DNA of 64,000 nt from Lutraria lutraria (taxonomy: Eukaryota; Mollusca; Bivalvia; Venerida; Mactridae). Location of the stretch: assembly GCA_964023205.1 (NCBI GenBank), contig OZ026840.1:13192603-13256602 (forward strand), in the 5' to 3' direction. Both the position numbers and the translations under genes were made by a program. The notes beneath the pieces are model-generated. The model worked only from the letters and a program-made list of their open reading frames with translations. It did no database searches and was not told the DNA's origin. Each line of letters opens with the position of its first letter. Position 1 is the stretch's first letter. This document shows positions 38,701 through 47,700 of this stretch, in pieces.

Positions 38701-41700
38701 TAAGAAAGGGCCGCTCTGGAGAGGTTTCGCGTTATATTCAATTTCAATTCAATTCAATTCTTACTCGATTGTTTAGACCAGCGGTCTATTATACAAAAAT
38801 ATTAACAATGAACATACATGTATATTCAAAACAAAATTTCTAATGGACCAACTTCGGGTTTTTGGTGAATTGGAAGACAAGCAACCAACGCATTTTATCG
38901 AAATTTGCACACACTTAAATAAATAGTTTGTAATGTTTGCTTAATCAGATAATGTCAATAAAATTCTATTAACTAACAACTCATTCTATTCTCTGACTCC
39001 AAACGGTCGAAATAATGGCTCAAGAACTATACAAGGACGAACAGACATTTAAACTACTAAATGTATGTTACCTTGACATTGAGTGGCGGATGTTGCTGAC
39101 GACATCAGTGTGATCTGTGATCCTGGACAGTGTGTACAGCCAGTGCTACCATATTGTGTACTATATGTACCCAGATCACATGCAGAGCATGGTTCTATAC
39201 CAGTGTAAGAATAATACCCAGCCTTACATGCATCTGAAATAATATGTGATTATATTGATAAATAGGCCTACTCATTTCTTACCCGTTTTCCTGAACGGTA
39301 TTCTAACCAGTACTAACTTACCCTTCCACAAGGAACCGACAACTCTCCACATATCGAGGAAAATGGACATTTTGTGTTTTACTTATTAATACATTCAATA
39401 TTAAGTGTAGTATAATTAACACAGAAAGAAATTTGGAACTGTAAAACTAATTAATGTACATTTGTATTTGTAACTGGAAAGTGCGCTGAGGTCAAATGGG
39501 ATGTTTTGATGCCCATTGAGAGTCATTTTGTTAATGAACATTACACTAGACAGTGTTTCAATAACCTTGATATTGATGTGTTAATTAAAATTATACTAGA
39601 CAGTGTTTCAAAATAACTTTGACATTAATTGTGCTAATGAACATTATACTAGACAGTGATTTAAAATAACATTGACATTGATTGTGCTAATTAATGAACA
39701 TTATACTAGACAGTGATTCAATAACATTGACATTGATTGTGCTAACGAACATTATACGTACAAGACAGTGATTTAATAACCTTGACATTGATTGTGCTAA
39801 CGAACATTATACTAGACAGTGATTCAAAACTACCTTGACATTGATTGTGCTAATGAACATTATACTAGACAGTGATTTAAAATAACCTTGACATTGATTG
39901 CGCTAATGAACATCATACTAGACAGTGATTCAAAATAACCTTGACATTGATTGTGCGAATTAATGAACATTACACTAGATAGTGATTCAAAATAACCTTG
40001 GCATTGACTGTGCTAATGAACATTATACTATAGCGTGATTCAAAATAACCTTGACATTGACTGTGCTAATGAACAATATACAATGTACTAGATAGTGATT
40101 CAGAATAACATTGACATTGATTGTGCTAATGAACATTATACTAGACAATGTTTCAAAATAACCTTGACATTGATGTATCGACGATGTTCCTGGTTTAGCT
40201 GTTGTCGTTCCCTCGGGACAAACTTTACAACTTGTCTGTCTGTGCTCGTCCTGGTAGCTGCCACGTTGGCATCGTAAACATGCATTGTATGTTAAATTAT
40301 AGTAATATCCTGCGGTGCATTCAACTAGAAAACATAACGGTGTAATAGTTTTTTTCAACATTCATTAGACATGCCTTTTAAAGTTTTAACATACTAGTAC
40401 ACTATCTTCACTAAGTATTTTTGGATGAGTGTATGTTTGCGTTGCCTTTAATGCTACATGGTTTGCTAATGTCTTTGGGTATGTAACCAAAAGAAATGTC
40501 TTATAATCTTTTTAAATTCTCGAAACAAGGAAAAATCTACAAGATGAAATTGCTACTTCAATTTTTAATATAGAGATAATTGAAAATTGATTTAATAATA
40601 AGCGATGTACAAATATGTATTTATACCATTGTCTAATTGTTTATTATTAACATGACAGCTTTCCTTACCACACAACAAGCTTCGTTCATCAAATACACTT
40701 CCATCATTACATCCGCCTTGGATATCAGACTTAAATGTTGGACCGATACCATCAACATTAAGTTCACCATTATCAATTGCTGTACGGAGATTTGTATCTA
40801 CAGCATTGTTCAAAAGTGCCACCTTGTCTGAATCCATATTTGCGGGCAAATCTACAGATATAACGAAGGACAATTCCCCAGAAGTATCACGCTTGTCTAT
40901 ATCTCCGTTTGTTACTGCTCCACAAATGACCTGAAGCAAACCATATCCTTATATATTGTGATTAGAAAGGTTTGGTTTAGGAAGGTTTGACTGTACATTT
41001 GCACTTTATGTTACTTGCCAAAGTCAACAATACGGAGTGAAAAGACAAATTACCAATATGCTAATTAACAACCGATGCAAGATTTGTTTGTAGAGACCAA
41101 CTATTGAAAATTTAAATCAATTCACTTATAATATATTCCTCATAAAATGATAAACCAAACTATATTGTATAATTGTACCTCAACATTATTGACATTGCAT
41201 GTATCTGGTTTACACGAATCACCTATTCCTTCTGCAACAGCCGCAATGAAGTTATTCATTATCTCATCTTTGCTCTCTTCACAATCTCCAGCAAAATACA
41301 AATAATCCAACGTTAACTTCAATATTAGCCAGCGTCTCTCGTCTAACTCTGTTAGCAAACACGAAATATGAAATTTAGTTCAACATTAATATACATGTGA
41401 TAATATCACTGTGTGGTAGCACTGTACGCAAAAAATCAACGGTGTTTACAAGATGGCGGACGGATAAATGTTGTGAGGTAGGTGTCGTTTGTTTTTGGTT
41501 CAAACTTTTTAAATACGACGTCCTCTACACAATAGTATACATCAAATGAAAGAACTTTAAAACGGCAATCGGCGGCTACTAATCGTTTTTCATCAAACCA
41601 CGCCATTTTCACAAGATCAGTGTCTGAACATCTCGTGTTGAGTTTTTTGAAAAACGAAGCGAGGAAACTGAGCAAAACCGACGATTATTCCGTTAAAATG

Positions 41701-44700
41701 AATGAATCGACAAAAATACTTGTCCACGTGTATGAAGAATGTAAAGCTCCTCACGTATATCCATTATTTCCTCATCAAAATCCCTTATAGTAGATGTTTT
41801 AAAGCTTTTACATTTTACATACTGTACGCCACGGTGCTAAGTGTAAACATTGTACTGTACGCAACGGAGAAAACAATTTCTGTACGCAACGGAGAAACAA
41901 TTTAGTCAAAAATCTGTACGCAACGGAGCAGTCAATGAATAGCTTGTTTCTGTGTGTTTAAAAACGTGTCTTCTATACTTTGATTTCAATTTAAAGTGCA
42001 TTGTTAAAGACAAATGCACGCTTCGGGTTCAAAAGCGCAGTAATATGATTACTAACGCAGGCAAGCCTGAGTGAATAATTACAAACTTTCGAACGATAAA
42101 ACGTGCATTATGCTACTACAATGCTGGACAAAATGAGATTTTTTTTTTCATTCTTACATGCTAAAAAAGTGAATTGATTAAACTATGATAATTACAATGA
42201 GCGGATAAGCAATTTTCATGTTTTGATGTCATTTGGTCAATTGACGTTTCTGACGTCAAGGGGCAAATAAACATTCCTTTTTTACAGTGAATATCATAGA
42301 CCTCGTTAGGTCTTCAGTGAGTATATAACGTTTGATGTTTCAGTATAAACTCGCATTATATGTGTTTCACTTTCCATAAAAAAATTGAAACAATATCTTC
42401 ATAAGTTAGTTTTTTTTCTTACGTTAGATTTTATCAAATTTCAGAATCTACTAGTATATGAAAATAACTAAGGAAAAATATAAACAGTATTCAGCGGAAA
42501 ACTTTTATGCTAATATCTTGTCTTTGCTCCGTATATCTTTAAAATATCATTTTAATTCAGAAAAATACACGCAGCGCCTGAGATTCGAACCTACCTGTCA
42601 CCATCCGACATCCGTTTAAAGTCATTGCTAGTAGACTGCTCGACCAGCGAAGAAGACTTATTTAACCTAATTTACAATGGCAATGTTGAATTGACAAATA
42701 CAAATTTAGCCGAATTGTTATGGACAACTAATTCTGAAATAGTAATCGACAAAAAGCCATTCACTTAGTAAATTCATGAAAAAATGTCAATAGATAATAC
42801 TGAGCCAAAACAGGTATCGTTATTGATTTTTGTGCGTGCATTCTTCTATTACAATGTATAGAAGACATGTTTTTAAACACACAGAAACAAGCTATTCATT
42901 GACTGCTCCGTTGCGTACAGATTTTTGACTAAAATTGTTGCTCCGTTGCGTACAGAAATTGTTTTCTCCGTTGCGTACAGTACAATGTTTACACTTAGCA
43001 CCGTGGCGTACAGTATGTAAAATTTAAAAGCTTTAAAACATCTACTACAAGGGATTTTGATGAGGAAATAATTAATATACGCGAGGAGCTTTACATTCTT
43101 CATACACGTGGACAAGTATTTTTGTCGATTTATTCATTTTAACGGAATAATCGTCGGTTTTGTTCAGTTTCCTCGCTTCGTTTTTCAAAAAACTCAACAC
43201 GAGATGTTCAGACACTGATCTTGTGAAAATGGCGTGGTTTGATAAAAAACGATTGTTAGCCGCCGATTGCGGTTTTAAAGTTCTTTCATTTGATGTATAC
43301 TATTGTGTAGAGGACGTCGTATTTAAAAAGTTTGAACCAAAAACAAACGACACCTACCTCACAACATTTATCCGTCCGCCATCTTGTAAACACCGTTGAT
43401 TTTTTGCGTACAGTGCTACCACACAGTGAATATGCTGCTGAAGTAGAATCTACGATCTACACCAATTCAAATTATGTGCAAAATAGCCAAAATCAGTGTA
43501 AAATAATCCAAGAAATTCGAATTCAATTCCTGCAATTATGTGGGCGTACAATTAACAGAAATAATTCGATAAAATCCCATACAGCATTGTATGACTTTTC
43601 TAGCTGGGGTTCGGGATTAAAGAAAAGAGTCAACCAAGATTACAACCACCGGCATCACCCACTTATATAATAAACATTGGTAAGTTCTAACTAAAGGGTT
43701 AGTTTTGAGGTTAGATTAATTTTTGTTTTAAAGTTTGGTTGAGCAATTTGTTAAATTTTGGATAAAAAATATTTCTTGTCAGATTTATGCCAAGCATCTG
43801 ATATCGTTAAGAAAGTCGTCAGGATCATCAACTTGTCTGTATTTCTCGTTAGAATCGTTGAGGTCGTCTAGCGTTTGGAGCAACAAGGTCAGCCATCTTG
43901 TTTTAGTTAACATTTGATTAGCATCATAACCGAACCTAAAGTTTAACACAGAAGTTAAATTTAACCAATATTTATGCAAATGGGCTAGGGAAGATTGCGA
44001 CAGCAAACACAAAGTGAATCATGTCCTTACTTACTTTTACAATCCGGTATGTCATCTGAAATGTGCCACTCGCCCGAGTCTCCACAAACAAGTAATAATT
44101 TGTGTACGAATACCTCATCTATATCAGTGCTGGGATCGTCTACCACTAAATGATTCTCTTTACACATCATTTGACAAAACCTACCAGACATCCATGTGTC
44201 ACAGGCAAGTGCCCCGTTATCTGGTGCTTGCAAGGCTGGGCATACGTCTACTTCTGTGAATGGACCAATGTTTGAACAATTATAAGCTGTGTACAGTTTG
44301 CGGACTTGTATAAAGAAATGAATGCCAATAGATATAACTAAATGTAGTAAGCAAGTGTTTGAAATTGTGTATCTCCCTTGTATTTATTATGAGCAATTGT
44401 TATTTGCCATTGAACACTTAATGTTATGTATATCAATAACATTCTCAGTCATACAATGATATGAATAAACCAATCACATCCACAGTTAACCATTTAATAT
44501 AGGTTAAGATAATAATTCAAGTCTACATTATCACTCTAAGGATATCAATCGATGTAACAATACTTATGTTATACTTACGTTCACAGTAAGGCTGATAATT
44601 GTCAAATGTCCAAACACCGTACGGTACAACTGATCCTTCACTTACACATTCAGCGTATCTATTTCCATTTATTACTGTACCATTGTCACAGAGAAACTCA

Positions 44701-47700
44701 CAAGATGATCCATATATTCGCCCAGTTGGACACACGACATGTGTATACGGTAAAGGATAAATTTGGTGGCATTTGATTTCTGGAAATAATAATGAAGTAA
44801 TCAAACAAACAAACAAACAAATAAACAATATTTGACGCGAGCTCTGTAATGTTTGACAACTTGAAACTTTATTCATAATATTTGGATTATTTTCTTTGAC
44901 AATATTATTCGTGTTATTCTAATGTTTAAACGTACTAAGGATGTTGTCATTTTAGAGCAGTAACTCTATCTATTCTAAACAACTCAACTTGCATATGAAG
45001 TTAGTTCTATGAACTTTAATGGAACTCCCTTCCAATTTCGATATAATTTCCTGTGATTGGTGAACGAGTAGCTATATATATCGACCCGATATCGGATCGA
45101 GGTCGGTAAATGTAGCCGATATTCCGCTACGCTGCTTAGGCGATATCGGGCCGATGCAGTGATGCTGCCTGGGTATGCAGTACATTATGATTGCTGACTT
45201 ACGCAATGTCTTAATTTCGCTTTTTCTTCCCGAAAATGCTAAAACACAGAACAGAACAAATCCTTTATTTCTTTCCACAAAGGGACGACATTAAGCCTGC
45301 TTAGTTGACCAGGGTGTACCTTACACAGTTATCGAGGAGACATACATTTGTTCATATTCATATTTGTTTTTACGTACGTTTAACAACAACACTAAATTTA
45401 CACATTGCAGTGTTATTGGCGTCATCATAAGACATATAGGAGACAGTGTATTCTCCAACTTCAAGTTCTGTTCCGGGGGATGGACCCGATGTCTGAAATG
45501 TTGTAGTATAACCACTGTTGTCTTGGGCTAAAATGGACAAAGCAAACAATTAGCAAACTGCCTGGATCGGAATTACAACATGCTAATAGTTTACGTAATC
45601 CAACAGTTCACATCTGCAAAGTATTAAATAGAAACATATAACTGATGAATAAAAATCAACCATACATGTACTTTCGAAAGACTAAATTGCCATGGTCACC
45701 AACGGCTGTCATAGATTTGTGCCCCTAGATTAAAATTATCAATGGTTACCTTGAGGTTCATTCCACCAAGCACGTCCAGTGGTTTTCGAGCGTTCGGCAT
45801 AAGTTGTTATTATATACGGACACGTTACATAAGTTGGGGGTTCCGTATCTGAAATCAGTATGATAAATAAATAAACATGGTTTATCTTTCTTGTTTGATT
45901 ATAAAATTTGGAATTCGCTCAGCTAGCTGAGTCAGTCACTGACCAGGATACTTAGATATTGTGAGTTTCAGACTTTGGCGAACCAGTCGTTGTTGCTTTT
46001 TTCTTGTGTTTAAACGTCGCACCAATTCAGTGACTTTTCTAGCTTTAACGGTAAGAAAGAAACAAGGCGTACACAGACCTTCGTTTAGCTAGCGGAACAG
46101 CTTCTTCACATGTGAAATCTAGTACCGTCCCAGATGGGTTTGAAATTCCAAATGATGAGGGGCTAGTGATAACCGGACAGAGACCATAAGCACTCACCGA
46201 AGAAGAAGCTCTGTCCATTGCTCCTCCGTGATAACATTGAACAAATAATAGTCATGGTCGCTTGTACCCTACCTCTGGATCTCAGTGCAGGATTGTAGAT
46301 AGATAATCATGTTAATGAAGATAGAACACGTTTGACTTGATAATGAACACAGGAACACCAGTTCAGCTGTCTGTCACTCATGCAAAGCTGCTATTGGTGT
46401 GGAAACCGATATAGACAAATAACTTTTTATTCTTAGTTCAAGACTTAAATTAATAACATATATAACACTGGTCTAAAGCAATACGTAAGAAACACAAATA
46501 CATTCCAGTACCATTGCTTAATGGTGTTTGTTTCAAATACAATATCGCTAAATATTTGCCAAAGACAAAATAAAACATGATTGAAAGAAATATCGAAGTC
46601 ATACCTAAGCATTGAGGAACATTTCCGATCCAGGAACCAAACTCATCACATATCTGTAATTTACTGTATCCCGGCAGTATACTGTAACCAGAAATACAGT
46701 TGTAGGAACATTTACTTCTGTAATAGTTCTCATCTGTACAATCTATATCGACAAGACCAAACTGTTCCGTGGACTCCATCAGTAGGGGACACTGTAATTC
46801 TGATAAGTAAATTTAAACATTGATATTTCTCATTATCAGGTAGGGTCTTTTGGCGACTGTTCCAGCTTTAATGTTGGATGAATTCCTCAGGCATACACCT
46901 GATTAGAACCAACATCCTACCATAGGCTATCTGGACTGCTATCTAGATTGTAAAATTTGAGATTTGAACTAGTAAGAGATCATAACCACTCGACCATGGG
47001 GATCCCTTAAACATTGTTCCTGTTAGATGTATAGTTTTATACAGCAATCGACTAATAGGTTACTGGTTTTGTTACTAGTAAGTGACATCAACATTTAGCC
47101 TGATATTGCGTTCAATTGAAAGGATACAAACACAGTATTGTTTGTGATTGCTTTACCAAAATATATACCGTCAGTAAGTCAATTTTTTTCTTTAGGATCG
47201 GCGCCAAAAATTGGGTCGGTCAGGTAACCATTTAAACGTTTTCTGTTTGTTCGTTTGCATTTATATCCTTTTTCAACAGTCAAAGTCGTATGAGGCGGAC
47301 AGTTCACCTAACTATTGTTCCTGGGAAGAACCCGTACTAGACTTCCATCCTCCTGCAACTGGCTTATTTCTCACAAAAAGAGACATAGTCTATACATTGG
47401 TTCGAACCAACGACCTCTATCAGTGATAAGTTACCAGTGATTTGAAGTCAGCTACCTTAACCACTGGATCGATGAGGCGGTTCAAAACATATTCTGGCCT
47501 AACGTAAATTGATGGGAGAAATATAAAGATTGTCTAACTTACTTTGACAATGAGGCTGTGTTGATATATCCCATGCTTCGTTATCCAGACAGGTAGATCT
47601 GGAGGCACCAACCAAGTCATGCCCGCCGTAGCAACCGAAATTACAAATACTTCCACGCCTCACGTGACCCGCGTCATGACTCACGTGACAAATTTTCCAG

